Shown here: positions 1 to 10,600 of the stretch, in pieces
How the letters are laid out: each line of letters begins with the position of its first letter
Position numbering within the stretch: position 1 is the stretch's first letter
NCBI GenBank assembly: GCA_947497455.1
Contig: CANMGU010000002.1
Location: 652,506-716,505 of the forward strand
Origin: an uncultured Sphingomonadaceae bacterium
GTDB taxonomy: Bacteria; Pseudomonadota; Alphaproteobacteria; Sphingomonadales; Sphingomonadaceae
Direction of reading: 5' to 3'
DNA: 64,000 bases
The notes under the pieces: model-generated
What the model saw: the letters and a program-made list of their open reading frames with translations, nothing else
Told to the model about the DNA's origin: nothing
Database searches by the model: none
Translations under genes and position numbers: made by a program

Positions 1-528
1 GCGGCGGGCATGGAAAAATTCGGTGGGCAGAATCATCCTGAACTCGGTCTTCGTGCGCTGGCCCGCGAATTGGGGGTTTCGGCAACTGCTCTTTACCGCC
101 ACTTTCCGAACAAGGATGCATTGCTTGATGCATTGGCGCTCGAGGCGCTGAACCAGCTTGGAGCACATCAAGCCCAAGCGGCTCAGTCCGTAGGCGGCGG
201 CCGAGAGGGGTTCGGGGAAATGGGCGTCACCTATGTGCGCTGGGCCGTCGAGCATCCGGCACTTGTACGTCTGATCTATGACCGGGTTGGAAAAGTGGAT
301 CTCGCTGCGGGTAATCCTACCAAAATGGGAGAGGCCTTCTATCAATTGCGGGCCGGCATTGCCGCGACCATGTCGGAAGATATCTCACCGGAACATCGGG
401 CGACGGCTACGCTTCATGCCTGGTCGCTGGTGCACGGACTGGCGATGCTAATCCTCGACGGTCAGGTGGAATATGACCCGGATATGATCCGTAAAGTTGT
501 GACCATTACGGACTTTGGGCGGGACTAG
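1..528 (+). CDS. TetR-family transcriptional regulator, 5' end outside window
   Basis: The open frame enters from the left edge and ends at TAG 526-528. The ATG at position 10 is unlikely to be the true start, because the helix-turn-helix that follows (LRALARELGVSATALYRHF) normally sits about 30 residues in, and the preceding helix would be encoded upstream of the window. The C-terminal half carries a W-x-x-V-H-G motif (HAWSLVHGLAMLILDG), which matches the WHG-type TetR C-terminal ligand domain. TetR proteins are DNA-binding repressors released by small ligands; the ligand here is unknown. It converges on the DUF4386 gene with only 3 bases between stop codons, so it does not obviously control that gene. 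The HTH is clear; the target is not. Confidence 0.85.
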   Translation, partial: AAGMEKFGGQNHPELGLRALARELGVSATALYRHFPNKDALLDALALEALNQLGAHQAQAAQSVGGGREGFGEMGVTYVRWAVEHPALVRLIYDRVGKVDLAAGNPTKMGEAFYQLRAGIAATMSEDISPEHRATATLHAWSLVHGLAMLILDGQVEYDPDMIRKVVTITDFGRD

Positions 529-531
529 CGG

Positions 532-1245
532 CTAGGCGGAACGAACGCCTTTGATCGTCAGATAGAGCGCCGTTGCGACCAGCGCGATAAGATTTGATGC
601 CATGAAGCTTATCGTAACACCGCTATGTCCGATGATTGGAATAAAGTCGCGCATGACTATAGCCGTAGACACAAATAAAGATGCAAACAGGCCCCAACCG
701 GCAATCAGTTTTGGAATTAATCCGGATTTCAGGAAGAGATAGAAAAAGCCCGCTTTGGAGACACTCGATAGCACCAGGGCGAGGTGAAAGGATGTATAGT
801 CTGAGGTCGCCTGGACGCCGGTCAGTAGCAAGCGTTGTGATTCACTGGCCAGCTGTGCATAGGCCAAATCGCCGGCTATCTCGGCCGCATTCATGTTAAA
901 GACGGCACCCAACAGAGCCAGAATGGCTGCGGCAATACTGACGATCAAGCTCCACGCCGCGAGCAATTGTCCGGTTGGACGCAAGAGCAGAAATAGCCCG
1001 ACACCAACTGCCGCCTCCAGACCAAACATCATAAGCGCGATATAGGATTTGGCGCGCAATTGTGTTTCGGCTTCCAGCATATTTTGCGCAGTTGCGACAA
1101 CATCCGCAGAGAGGTTGATATCGATGCCCTGAGCGACAGTCAGTGCAGCCGCCATCCCGACGAGGATCGTGGCCAACAGCGACCCGCCCACAATGCGCGC
1201 CAATGAATGAGGGTCCGACGGTGAAAGGTTAGTTGAAGTGGTCAT
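532..1245 (-). CDS. DUF4386-family membrane protein
   Basis: A 237-residue protein with about six hydrophobic segments: near residues 18-40, 68-88, 92-114, 150-172, 178-197 and 208-232. Layout and the repeated small-residue helices resemble the DUF4386 family of uncharacterised bacterial membrane proteins. No catalytic motif is visible. It is the last gene of a leftward cluster (DUF2975, small HTH, DUF4386) and begins 33 bases after the HTH stop. That gap holds a 7-bp inverted repeat that may control or punctuate its expression. Genes of this family are often seen beside small HTH regulators; a role in membrane stress or in holding the regulator is only inference. Confidence 0.7.
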   Translation of the reverse strand: MTTSTNLSPSDPHSLARIVGGSLLATILVGMAAALTVAQGIDINLSADVVATAQNMLEAETQLRAKSYIALMMFGLEAAVGVGLFLLLRPTGQLLAAWSLIVSIAAAILALLGAVFNMNAAEIAGDLAYAQLASESQRLLLTGVQATSDYTSFHLALVLSSVSKAGFFYLFLKSGLIPKLIAGWGLFASLFVSTAIVMRDFIPIIGHSGVTISFMASNLIALVATALYLTIKGVRSA

Positions 1246-1248
1246 ATC

Positions 1249-1276
1249 ATAGTGTATTGTTCAAATAACACACTAT
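1249..1276. promoter_or_regulatory. Inverted repeat in the gap between HTH and DUF4386 genes
   Basis: ATAGTGT (1249-1255) is matched by ACACTAT (1270-1276), a perfect 7-bp inverted repeat across 28 bp. It fills almost the whole intergenic gap and lies just upstream of the DUF4386 start codon. It could be an operator for the neighbouring HTH protein or a small RNA hairpin near the ribosome site. No T-tract follows, so a terminator is less likely. Confidence 0.45.
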
Positions 1277-1278
1277 TG

Positions 1279-1500
1279 TCAACTGCCATCGCTCTGACCA
1301 TCATCATAATGCAATATGTCGCCAGGCTGACATTTGAGTTCTCGGCAGATGGCATCCAAAGTGCTGAACCGGATTGCTTTTGCCTTGCCGGTTTTCAGGA
1401 TCGACAGATTGGCGATGGTAATATCTACGCGCTCAGCAAGCTCGGTCAGCGTCATGCGCTGGTCGTGCAGCAGATCGTCGAGCTTGACCTGGACGGACAT
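1279..1500 (-). CDS. Small XRE/Cro-type HTH regulator (YozG-like)
   Basis: A 73-residue protein that is almost entirely a Cro/C1-type helix-turn-helix: T-L-T-E-L-A-E-R-V-D-I-T near residues 17-28, then the recognition helix around NLSILKTGKAKAIRFSTL and a closing C-Q-P-G-D-I-L. This matches the short YozG-like XRE regulators that accompany DUF2975 genes. Its ATG overlaps the DUF2975 stop by one base (TGATG), so the two are probably translationally coupled. The palindromes upstream of the DUF2975 gene are good candidates for autoregulatory operators. The DNA-binding role is secure by motif; target sites are inferred. Confidence 0.85.
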   Translation of the reverse strand: MSVQVKLDDLLHDQRMTLTELAERVDITIANLSILKTGKAKAIRFSTLDAICRELKCQPGDILHYDDGQSDGS

Positions 1501-2066
1501 CAGATGGTCCCATCCAGCTCATCGCGCATATCCGCGCCACGGTCGAAGACCCGGGCCAAAACGATTAGCAGCAGCACCAGTAATATACCCGAAAGCGAGA
1601 TTCCAAACTCGCCCGAGATGACCATTTGCTCACCTTCTTTTACCTCGCCCAGCAAGCTGATGATAACTCCAATCAAAGCGCCGAGCACGCCAGTCAGGAT
1701 CTGAATCACGAAAATGGCAATGCCCATACCGCGGAGGCGCAGGCCATTGGTCCGATTAAACGGATCACCCTCGCGAACTGAAGCGAGGACCTTGCGCAGT
1801 CGATCGATAGTGAAATAGCTGAACAGCATGATCAACAGCATCACGAATACAAAGCCGGCTGACACCCAAAGCACCGCAGTCGGCGGCACATCTACAAACT
1901 GCTCGCCAACTTCTGCCAATATCTCTTGACCGAAAATCGCCATGATGGGCAATGACAGGACTAGGATTATGGATGCGAAGATCACCGCAAAGCGAAAAAA
2001 GCCGAGCAGCAGGCGGGCCGACTTCAGGACGATGTCTTCCTCTCCTTTGGCCGCGATATTGGTCAT
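1500..2066 (-). CDS. DUF2975-family membrane protein
   Basis: A 188-residue membrane protein with four hydrophobic segments (about residues 18-45, 65-87, 112-140 and 152-172). Between segments two and three lies a charged stretch ending V-R-E-G-D-P-F-N-R-T-N-G, the hallmark of DUF2975 proteins, followed by L-R-x-M-G. The function of the family is unknown; members are nearly always encoded next to a small YozG-type HTH regulator, as here. It is the first gene of the leftward cluster and its upstream region contains two perfect palindromic elements, consistent with autoregulation. It might act as a membrane sensor or anti-regulator; that is inference. Confidence 0.8.
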   Translation of the reverse strand: MTNIAAKGEEDIVLKSARLLLGFFRFAVIFASIILVLSLPIMAIFGQEILAEVGEQFVDVPPTAVLWVSAGFVFVMLLIMLFSYFTIDRLRKVLASVREGDPFNRTNGLRLRGMGIAIFVIQILTGVLGALIGVIISLLGEVKEGEQMVISGEFGISLSGILLVLLLIVLARVFDRGADMRDELDGTI

Positions 2067-2120
2067 GATAGTCTCCAGTGATTATTGAATTGCGATATAG
2101 GTTTCGTTGATTATCAATAC

Positions 2121-2138
2121 ACATTTATCGATAAACGT
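2121..2138. promoter_or_regulatory. 18-bp near-perfect palindrome, candidate operator
   Basis: The core TTTATCGATAAA (2124-2135) is a perfect 12-bp palindrome and extends to an 18-bp palindrome with one mismatch. It sits about 55 bp upstream of the DUF2975 start and about 80 bp upstream of the divergent DUF2306-type gene. An HTH protein of the adjacent YozG type would bind such a symmetric site; the assignment is inference. Confidence 0.55.
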
Positions 2139-2143
2139 CAATA

Positions 2144-2166
2144 GTTTTATTGCTTTTCAATAAAAC
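2144..2166. promoter_or_regulatory. 9-bp inverted repeat in the divergent promoter region
   Basis: GTTTTATTG (2144-2152) and CAATAAAAC (2158-2166) form a perfect 9-bp inverted repeat with a 5-base spacer. It lies immediately beside the 2121-2138 palindrome, in the 149-bp gap between divergent genes. The low G+C makes an operator more likely than an RNA hairpin. Confidence 0.5.
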
Positions 2167-2215
2167 AGATCATATAGGCATATTCGTTCCGAACCTTTGA
2201 ACGAGGATATTTTCA

Positions 2216-2917
2216 ATGACGCTTATCATGTTTCTCCATATCAGCATGGGTACGATCGCGGTGCTGGCTGGCGCAGCCGCGCTGCTGGTTCGCAAAGGTT
2301 CGCGGGTGCATCGAGGTGTCGGCAATATTTTTCTCATAACCATGACGACCATGTCTGCTGCTGGGATCTATCTCGCCCTCGTCCTTCCGATGGCCATTTC
2401 TGTCCTGGTTGGGGCTTTCACTATCTATCTTGTCGTTACGTCCTGGTTGGCAGCCCGGCGGATAGATGAATCGATTATCTGGCTGCACTATGCTGCGCTT
2501 GCTGGTGCATTGGGCGTTGCTGCTGGCGGACTGTTTTTCGGACTGGAAGCGCAAAATAGCCCAGGGGGACTGAAGGATGGGTTGCCGGCCTTCCCGCATT
2601 ATTTTTTTGGAGGTCTCGCCCTGCTGGCTGCGTTGGGCGACGCGGTGATGATTGCCCGGCAGGGTATTTCCGGGAAAAAGCGCATCGCCCGTCATTTATG
2701 GCGCATGTGCTTTGCCTATTTCATTGCTGCCGGTTCCTTGTTTACCGGCCCTGGAGCAACCGCGTTCCCCGAACAAATTCGAGAGACCGGTCTGTTGTCG
2801 GCTCCGGAACCGATTATCTTGGCAAGCATGCTCTTTTGGATTGTGCGCGTATTGGCCACCAGATGGTATGAAGGGGAACCGAGTTCGAGTGCAGAAATGC
2901 CCACGTCTACCTCTTGA
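2216..2917 (+). CDS. DUF2306-like multi-pass membrane protein
   Basis: A 233-residue integral membrane protein with about seven hydrophobic segments. The first helix (LHISMGTIAVLAGAAALL) is followed by a basic turn R-K-G-S-x-x-H-R-G-V-G, which is the signature H-R-x-x-G turn of DUF2306-type membrane proteins. A later segment carries K-K-R-I-A-R-H-L-W-R-M. No enzymatic motif is recognised. The ATG at 2216 is preceded by a purine-rich site (AACGAGGA). It is divergent from the DUF2975 cluster and shares its palindrome-bearing promoter region. It is upstream of rpoB but separated from it by 254 bp, so it is probably not in the rpoB transcript. Confidence 0.65.
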   Translation: MTLIMFLHISMGTIAVLAGAAALLVRKGSRVHRGVGNIFLITMTTMSAAGIYLALVLPMAISVLVGAFTIYLVVTSWLAARRIDESIIWLHYAALAGALGVAAGGLFFGLEAQNSPGGLKDGLPAFPHYFFGGLALLAALGDAVMIARQGISGKKRIARHLWRMCFAYFIAAGSLFTGPGATAFPEQIRETGLLSAPEPIILASMLFWIVRVLATRWYEGEPSSSAEMPTSTS

Positions 2918-3171
2918 CCGCTATCCAACATCTCCCTATATGGGCGGCTCACCACAGATTTCGAGACAGGGCGTGCAGTTGCGCGGCGCGCCAGAAGAAA
3001 TGAGATCTGACCGGTTTTCAGGACGCTATGAGCTGCGACTCTTCTGCCCAAGAAAATGGGTTTGAGAGGCCGTGGCTTTTTGTTCTGGGGCGCCCCACAA
3101 AATTTGGTTTTCCACTGGCTAAGCGTTTTATAAGAAACGCAAATCCGGTGATGGCGAGAAGGCAAAAATAC
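2918..3171 (+). promoter_or_regulatory. rpoB leader region with palindrome
   Basis: These 254 bases hold no convincing gene. They must contain the rpoB promoter unless transcription comes through from the membrane gene. Visible structure: a perfect 12-bp palindrome TGGGGCGCCCCA at 3086-3097, and a GCGTTT/AAACGC inverted repeat with a 6-base loop near 3124-3141. The ribosome-binding site GAGAAGG ends 10 bases before the ATG at 3172 and decides that start over in-frame upstream ATGs at 3028 and 3151. I could not assign a clear -35/-10 pair. Confidence 0.5.
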
Positions 3172-6100
3172 ATGGCGACGAAAGCATCTTCGGTAAAGAC
3201 AACAGCTCTCACACCGACCCGCAAAAAACGTATCCGCAAAATCTTTGGCGACATTCATGAAGTCATCGATATGCCGAATCTCATCGAGGTTCAGCGCGAA
3301 TCATATGAGCAGTTCCTGCGCTCTGATCCGTCGATCGATTATGTTTCCGGTCTGGAAAAAACGTTGCGCAGCGTTTTCCCGATCCGCGATTTTGCTGGCA
3401 CCGCTGAAATGGATTTCGTCAACTACCAGCTCGAAGATCCCAAATATAATGTTGAAGAATGTCGCCAGCGCGGCATCACCTATGCAGCGCCGATGAAAGT
3501 GACGCTGCGCCTGATCGTCTTTGAAGTCGATCCGGAAACAGAAGCACGCTCCGTTCTCGATATTAAAGAGCAAGACGTTTATATGGGCGACATGCCTTTG
3601 ATGACCAAGAACGGTACGTTCGTCATCAATGGTACCGAGCGCGTTATCGTCAGCCAGATGCACCGTTCGCCCGGTGTTTTGTTTGATCATGACCGTGGCA
3701 AGACCCACAGTTCTGGTAAGTTCCTGTTCGCCGCCCGCGTTATTCCTTATCGCGGTTCTTGGCTGGACTTCGAATTTGATGCGAAAGATATCGTCAACGT
3801 TCGTATTGACCGCAAGCGTAAATTGCCTGTGACCGCGCTGCTGCGTTCGCTGGGTGATGCGACCATCGAAGTGAAAGAGAAGAAGCCGCCGTTTAAGGTC
3901 GGCGAAATGGTGCGCGTTGCTGGTATGAAGCAGCCTGCCGAGATTATCGAAGTCGAAGGCAACCGGATTACGATCAAAGAGCCCATGGGTGCGATCGAAA
4001 TTCAGGGCAAGATTGAAGATGAAGGCCGGACCAAGAGTGCGGAAATCACTGGAATCCTGAAGCAGGGTTATTCCGAAGAAGATATTCTCAACGAATTTTA
4101 CGGCCGTATCACTTACAAGCGCGCGAAAGACGGCTGGACCATTCCTTTCGTGGCGGAGCAATGGCGCGGTCAGAAACCGACTTTTGATATTGTTGATGCT
4201 GATAGCGGTGAAGTTGTCTTTGCCAGCGGCAACAAGATTACGCCACGCGGTGCGAACAAGGCTGAAAAAGACGGCATGAAAAATGTCGTTATTCCAACCG
4301 AGGAAATTTTCGGTCGCTACAGTGCTTTTGATCTGATCAAAGAGAAAACCGGTGAGATCTACATCGAAGCCGGTGACGAAGTGACGGTGGAAAATCTCGA
4401 GAAGCTTGATGGCGCTGGCATTGACCAGTTGGAGTTGCTCGATATCGATCATGTCACAACCGGTCCTTGGATCCGCAACACATTGAAGGTCGACAAGGCA
4501 GACGACCGTGATGGCGCGCTGTCCGACATTTATCGTGTCATGCGTCCTGGCGAGCCGCCAACCCGTGAAACCGCAGAAGCTTTGTTCGAAGGACTGTTCT
4601 TCGATCCTGAGCGTTATGACCTGTCTGCTGTTGGCCGTGTCAAACTCAACATGCGTCTCGATCTCGATGCGCCGGATGATTATACGGTTCTTCGCAAGGA
4701 AGACATATTGGCTGTTGTCAAAACTCTCGTCGATCTGAAGGACGGCAAGGGTGAAGTTGATGATATCGATAACCTTGGCAACCGGCGCGTGCGTTCGGTT
4801 GGCGAGCTTCTCGAAAACCAGTATCGCGTTGGCCTGTTGCGCATGGAGCGTGCGGTTAAAGAGCGTATGTCGAGCGTTGACGTATCCACTGTGATGCCAA
4901 ACGATCTGATCAACGCGAAGCCAGCTGTGGCCACAGTGCGTGAGTTTTTCGGCAGTTCGCAGCTGTCCCAGTTTATGGATCAGACCAACCCCTTGTCGGA
5001 AGTTACCCATAAACGCCGTGTATCAGCGCTTGGGCCCGGCGGTCTGACGCGTGAGCGTGCTGGCTTCGAAGTCCGCGACGTTCACCCAACCCATTATGGC
5101 CGTATCTGTCCGATTGAAACGCCTGAGGGACCGAACATTGGTCTCATCAACTCGCTGGCATCGTTCAGCCGGGTGAACAAATACGGCTTTATCGAAACGC
5201 CATATCGTCAGATCAAGGATGGCAAGGTCACTGACGATGTTGTCTATCTCTCCGCGATGGAAGAGCAGAAGCACACAGTGGCACAGGCCAATGCTGAGCT
5301 GACCGAAGACGGTAGCTTTGTTGAAGAGCTGGTTTCTTCTCGGGAAGCGGGTGAATTTTTGATCGCTCCGCGCGACCAGATCACCCTAATGGACGTTTCG
5401 CCCAAGCAGCTTGTGTCTGTTGCGGCGTCGCTCATCCCGTTCCTGGAAAATGATGATGCTAACCGCGCCCTGATGGGATCGAACATGCAACGTCAAGCTG
5501 TGCCTTTGGTTAAAGCAGAGGCGCCGTTTGTCGGAACCGGTATGGAAGAAACCGTGGCTCGTGATTCTGGTGCTGCAATCGCGGCTCGCCGCGGCGGTAT
5601 TGTCGATCAGGTCGATGCGACTCGGATCGTGATCCGCGCGCAAGGCGATGTCGAGGCAGGCAAGTCCGGCGTCGACATTTACACCCTCCAGAAGTTCCAG
5701 CGTTCCAACCAGAACACCTGCATCAATCAGCGTCCGCTCGTTAAAGTCGGCGATATTGTTCAGGAAGGTGATACCATTGCCGACGGTCCTTCAACCGACA
5801 TGGGCGAACTGGCACTCGGCAAAAACAGCCTCGTCGCCTTCATGCCCTGGAATGGTTATAACTACGAGGATAGTATCCTCATCTCCGAGCGTATCGTGAA
5901 AGACGATGTCTTCACCTCGATCCATATCGAAGAATTTGAAGTCATGGCGCGTGATACGAAGCTTGGCCCTGAAGATATTACCCGTGATATTCCGAATGTC
6001 GGAGAGGAGGCGCTGCGCAACCTCGACGAAGCGGGTATCGTTTATATCGGTGCTGAAATCGAGCCTGGCGACATATTGGTCGGCAAGATCACGCCTAAGG

Positions 6101-7566
6101 GTGAAAGCCCAATGACGCCGGAAGAGAAACTCCTTCGCGCGATCTTTGGTGAGAAGGCTTCCGATGTTCGTGACACGTCGCTGCGTCTGCCTCCGGGTGT
6201 TGCAGGGACGGTCGTCGAAGTGCGTGTGTTTAACCGTCACGGCATCGACAAGGACGAGCGTGCGTTGGCGATTGAACGCGAAGAAATTTCGCGCTTCACG
6301 AAAGACCGTGATGACGAACGCGCCATTCTGAACCGTGCAACTTTCAACGCATTGAAAGACATGCTGATTGGTCAGACAGCAACGTCCGCGCCGAAGCCAA
6401 TGAAGAAGGGCGCAGAGATTACCGCAGAAGGCCTGTCCGAACTGGACAATGCCGACTGGTGGAAAATCGCTGTGAAGGATGACAAGGTCCAATCCGACTT
6501 TGAAGCAACCCGTGGTCAATATGACGAAGCGATCAAGGAAATTAACGAGCGTTTCGAAGATCGCCGTGAGAAGCTTGAGCGTGGTGACGAACTGTCTCCT
6601 GGCGTTCTAAAAATGGTCAAAGTCTTTGTCGCTGTGAAACGCAAGTTGCAGCCTGGTGACAAAATGGCTGGCCGTCACGGAAACAAAGGGGTTATCTCCC
6701 GCATTCTTCCACAAGAAGATATGCCATTTCTCGAAGACGGAACGCCGGTTGATATCGTGTTGAACCCACTGGGTGTGCCATCGCGTATGAACGTCGGTCA
6801 GATTTTCGAAACCCATCTCGGCTGGGCCGCACGTGGTCTGGGTGAGCAGGTAACCAATGCTCTGGAAGAATGGAAACTGGCTAATCCCGATCCGCAGGCG
6901 GCAGCGCCACCTGATGCGGTGAAAGAGCGGCTCAAGACCATTTACGGCGAGCAATATCACGAAGATATTGATGCCCGTGAGCCATCCGAGATTGTCGAGA
7001 TGGTTGGTCACTTGCGCAATGGTGTCCCGATGGGAACGCCGGTATTTGACGGCGCGCATGAAAGCGATGTTTCCGACATGCTGGAACTTGCTGGTCTCGA
7101 CCGCAGCGGGCAGGTCAACCTGTTTGACGGACGGACCGGAGACAAGTTCGATCGTAAGGTAACAGTGGGCTATATCTACATGCTCAAACTGCATCACCTG
7201 GTCGATGATAAGATCCACGCCCGTTCTATCGGACCTTATTCTCTCGTCACGCAGCAGCCATTGGGTGGTAAAGCCCAGTTTGGCGGACAGCGCTTCGGGG
7301 AAATGGAAGTCTGGGCTCTGCAGGCATATGGTGCAGCTTACACGTTGCAGGAAATGCTGACGGTCAAATCGGATGACGTGATCGGACGGACCAAGGTTTA
7401 CGAAGCGATCGTCAAAGGCGACGATACTTTCGAAGCCGGTGTGCCTGAAAGCTTTAACGTTCTGGTCAAGGAAATGCGTTCGCTTGGTCTCAATGTCGAA
7501 CTCTCCAGCTTCGGTGACGAAGATGAAGACGGTGATGATGACGGCGTAGCGATTGCGGCGGAGTGA
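3172..7566 (+). CDS. rpoB: DNA-directed RNA polymerase subunit beta
   Basis: The 1464-residue beta subunit of RNA polymerase. The start at 3172 gives M-A-T-K-A and the conserved K-K-R-I-R-K-I-F-G opening, and has a good GAGAAGG site. Visible hallmarks are the beta lobe region ([20 protein letters not shown]), the rifampicin pocket ([16 protein letters not shown] and [13 protein letters not shown]) and the active-site [12 protein letters not shown]. The rifampicin contact residues equivalent to E. coli D516, H526 and S531 are present here as D603, H613 and S618, so the sequence looks rifampicin-sensitive; the E. coli N518 position is Thr. The C-terminus ends in a very acidic tail (about EDEDGDDDG). 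rpoC follows after 65 bases. No ribosomal protein gene precedes it in this window, which is unusual among bacteria. Confidence 0.99.
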   Translation: MATKASSVKTTALTPTRKKRIRKIFGDIHEVIDMPNLIEVQRESYEQFLRSDPSIDYVSGLEKTLRSVFPIRDFAGTAEMDFVNYQLEDPKYNVEECRQRGITYAAPMKVTLRLIVFEVDPETEARSVLDIKEQDVYMGDMPLMTKNGTFVINGTERVIVSQMHRSPGVLFDHDRGKTHSSGKFLFAARVIPYRGSWLDFEFDAKDIVNVRIDRKRKLPVTALLRSLGDATIEVKEKKPPFKVGEMVRVAGMKQPAEIIEVEGNRITIKEPMGAIEIQGKIEDEGRTKSAEITGILKQGYSEEDILNEFYGRITYKRAKDGWTIPFVAEQWRGQKPTFDIVDADSGEVVFASGNKITPRGANKAEKDGMKNVVIPTEEIFGRYSAFDLIKEKTGEIYIEAGDEVTVENLEKLDGAGIDQLELLDIDHVTTGPWIRNTLKVDKADDRDGALSDIYRVMRPGEPPTRETAEALFEGLFFDPERYDLSAVGRVKLNMRLDLDAPDDYTVLRKEDILAVVKTLVDLKDGKGEVDDIDNLGNRRVRSVGELLENQYRVGLLRMERAVKERMSSVDVSTVMPNDLINAKPAVATVREFFGSSQLSQFMDQTNPLSEVTHKRRVSALGPGGLTRERAGFEVRDVHPTHYGRICPIETPEGPNIGLINSLASFSRVNKYGFIETPYRQIKDGKVTDDVVYLSAMEEQKHTVAQANAELTEDGSFVEELVSSREAGEFLIAPRDQITLMDVSPKQLVSVAASLIPFLENDDANRALMGSNMQRQAVPLVKAEAPFVGTGMEETVARDSGAAIAARRGGIVDQVDATRIVIRAQGDVEAGKSGVDIYTLQKFQRSNQNTCINQRPLVKVGDIVQEGDTIADGPSTDMGELALGKNSLVAFMPWNGYNYEDSILISERIVKDDVFTSIHIEEFEVMARDTKLGPEDITRDIPNVGEEALRNLDEAGIVYIGAEIEPGDILVGKITPKGESPMTPEEKLLRAIFGEKASDVRDTSLRLPPGVAGTVVEVRVFNRHGIDKDERALAIEREEISRFTKDRDDERAILNRATFNALKDMLIGQTATSAPKPMKKGAEITAEGLSELDNADWWKIAVKDDKVQSDFEATRGQYDEAIKEINERFEDRREKLERGDELSPGVLKMVKVFVAVKRKLQPGDKMAGRHGNKGVISRILPQEDMPFLEDGTPVDIVLNPLGVPSRMNVGQIFETHLGWAARGLGEQVTNALEEWKLANPDPQAAAPPDAVKERLKTIYGEQYHEDIDAREPSEIVEMVGHLRNGVPMGTPVFDGAHESDVSDMLELAGLDRSGQVNLFDGRTGDKFDRKVTVGYIYMLKLHHLVDDKIHARSIGPYSLVTQQPLGGKAQFGGQRFGEMEVWALQAYGAAYTLQEMLTVKSDDVIGRTKVYEAIVKGDDTFEAGVPESFNVLVKEMRSLGLNVELSSFGDEDEDGDDDGVAIAAE

Positions 7567-7617
7567 GAATCTAAAACTCACTCCCGCCACTAGCATTTCA
7601 ATTTTGGGCCTAGGCCC
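7561..7617 (+). promoter_or_regulatory. Two hairpins in the rpoB-rpoC junction
   Basis: GAGTGAG (7561-7567, overlapping the rpoB stop) pairs with CTCACTC (7577-7583) around a 9-base loop. A second element, GGGCCTAGGCCC (7606-7617), is a perfect 12-bp palindrome directly before the rpoC ribosome-binding site (GAAGGA). No T-run follows either, so neither is a terminator. They may be RNA-processing or translation-tuning structures. Confidence 0.45.
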
Positions 7618-7631
7618 CGAAGGAAGAAAAA

Positions 7632-10600
7632 ATGAACCAAGTAACAAATTTCGCAAATCCGATCGCAAAGCCGGAAACATTTGACCAGATTCAAATCGGT
7701 TTGGCCTCACCAGAGCGTATCCGCAGCTGGTCATTCGGTGAAATCAAAAAGCCGGAAACGATCAACTACCGGACGTTCAAGCCAGAGCGTGATGGCTTAT
7801 TCTGTGCGCGTATCTTTGGTCCGGTCAAAGACTATGAATGTCTGTGCGGTAAATATAAGCGCATGAAATATAAAGGCATTGTTTGCGAGAAATGCGGTGT
7901 CGAAGTTACGGTAACCAAGGTTCGCCGCGAGCGTATGGGTCATATCGATCTGGCCGCACCTGTCGCGCATATCTGGTTCCTGAAATCCTTGCCTAGCCGC
8001 ATCGGGCTTCTCTTAGACATGCAGCTTAAACAGCTTGAACGGGTTCTGTATTTTGAAAGCTATGTGGTTATCGAGCCCGGCCTGACAGCCTTGGAAAAAT
8101 TCCAGCTGCTAACCGAAGACGAGATGCTCGAAGCACAGGATGAATATGGCGAAGACGCATTCTCCGCTGGCATTGGCGCAGAAGCCGTCAAGATCATGTT
8201 GCAGGACCTCGATCTGGAGCGGGAAAAAGAAGATTTGATGGAAGAGCTGGCGACGACCAAGTCGACGCTGAAGCCCAAGAAGATCATCAAGCGCCTTAAG
8301 GTTGTCGAAAGCTTCATTGAATCCGGCAACAAACCGGAATGGATGATCCTTGAAATCATTCCTGTGATCCCACCCGAGCTACGCCCGCTGGTGCCGCTTG
8401 ATGGTGGCCGTTTCGCGACGTCTGATCTCAATGATCTTTATCGCCGTGTGATCAACCGGAACAACCGTCTGAAACGCCTGATGGAACTGCGCGCGCCGGA
8501 CATCATTGTCCGCAACGAGAAGCGCATGCTGCAGGAATCTGTCGATGCGCTGTTCGATAATGGTCGTCGTGGTCGTACCATTACCGGTGCGAATAAGCGT
8601 CCGCTGAAATCTCTGTCCGACATGCTGAAAGGCAAGCAGGGCCGTTTCCGTCAGAACCTTCTGGGTAAACGCGTCGACTATTCTGGTCGTTCGGTTATTG
8701 TGACCGGTCCTGAGCTGAAATTGCATCAGTGCGGTCTACCGAAGAAAATGGCTCTGGAGCTGTTCAAGCCGTTTATCTACGCGCGTCTTGATGCCAAAGG
8801 TCTTTCGATGACGCTCAAGCAGGCCAAGAAATGGGTTGAGAAAGAGCGCAAGGAAGTCTGGGATATTCTTGAAGAAGTGATCCGCGAGCATCCTGTGATG
8901 CTGAACCGCGCACCGACGCTTCACCGTCTGGGTATTCAGGCATTTGAGCCGGTACTGATTGAAGGTAAAGCCATTCAGCTTCACCCATTGGTCTGTTCTG
9001 CATTTAACGCCGACTTTGACGGTGACCAAATGGCTGTTCACGTTCCGCTGAGCCTTGAGGCGCAGCTGGAAGCCCGTGTCTTGATGATGTCGACCAACAA
9101 CATCCTGTCACCAGCCAATGGTAAGCCAATCATCGTTCCTTCGCAGGATATGGTTCTCGGCATCTATTACCTCACCATGGATCGCAAAGGCGAGCCGGGC
9201 GAGGGCATGATGCTGGCTGATATGGCTGAAGTGCATCAGGCACTGGAAATCGGTGCGGTGACCTTGCACTCTAAAATCCATACCCGGGTTCCACAGACTG
9301 ATGAGGACGGTAATCCCATTCTCAAGCGTTTCGAAACCACACCGGGCCGTTTGCTGATCGCCGAATGTCTGCCGAAATCACACAAGGTTCCGTTCGACAT
9401 TGTGAACCGTTTGCTGACCAAGAAAGAGGTCGGTGACGTGATTGACCAAGTCTATCGTCACACTGGTCAGAAAGACACGGTCCTGTTCGCCGACGCGATC
9501 ATGGATCTTGGTTTCCGCCACGCGTGTAAGGCTGGTATTTCCTTCGGCAAGGATGATATGATCATTCCGGACTCGAAAGATGCAACGGTTGAAGAGACCC
9601 GCGCTCTAGTTGCTGACTATGAGCAGCAATATCAGGACGGTCTGATCACGCAGCAGGAAAAATATAACAAAGTGATCGATGCCTGGAGCCGTTGTGGTGA
9701 CCAGGTCGCGAACGCCATGATGGATGAGCTGGCGGCAACGCCAGAAGACGAGCATGGTCGTGAGCGTCAGATTAACGCCATCTACATGATGAGCCACTCC
9801 GGTGCCCGTGGTAGCCCAGCCCAGATGAAACAGCTGGGCGGTATGCGCGGACTGATGGCCAAACCTTCTGGCGAGATTATTGAAACACCGATTATCTCGA
9901 ACTTTAAAGAAGGCCTGACGGTTCTCGAATATTTCAACTCGACCCACGGTGCACGTAAAGGCCTGGCCGATACCGCTCTGAAAACCGCTAACTCCGGTTA
10001 TCTGACGCGGCGTCTGGTGGACGTTTCGCAGGATTGTACGATTGTCGAAAATGATTGCGGCACCGAAAATGCGCTGGAGATGAAAGCCATCGTCCAGGGC
10101 GGTTCGGTTATCGCATCACTTGGCGAGCGTATCCTGGGCCGGACTATGGCTGAAGATATTGTCGACAGCAAAGACGACACTGTTGTGATCAAGGCCGGCA
10201 CATTGCTGGACGAAGCAGCCATCAAGGTGATCGAAGATCTCGGCATTCAATCCGCGCGCATTCGCTCTCCGCTGGTTTGCGAATCCAAAATGGGTGTCTG
10301 CGGCACTTGCTATGGTCGTGATCTTGCTCGTGGTACACCGGTGAATATCGGTGAAGCCGTTGGTGTTATCGCGGCACAGTCCATCGGTGAGCCAGGCACG
10401 CAGCTAACCATGCGGACCTTCCATATCGGTGGTGCAGCGCAGCTGAACGAGCAATCCAATCTGGAGGCGGTTGCCGAAGGTAAGGTTGAATATCGCGACA
10501 TGCCAGTGATCGAAGACAAGAACGGTCGTTTCCTGTCGCTCGCTCGCTCCGGTGAAATCGCGGTTATCGATGATGAAGGGCGTGAGCGTAGTGCTGACAA

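Noticed and set aside
3028..3171. Upstream extension of rpoB to ATG 3028
   Set aside because: The extra residues do not resemble any RpoB N-terminus, and GAGAAGG supports the ATG at 3172.
3301..5010. 569-codon open frame on the minus strand inside rpoB
   Set aside because: It lies entirely opposite the conserved rpoB frame. Its length reflects the low stop frequency opposite a codon-biased gene, and no ribosome site or family motif is seen.
6607..7734. 375-codon minus-strand frame over the rpoB-rpoC junction
   Set aside because: It runs opposite two essential, fully conserved genes and has no motif; treated as a shadow.
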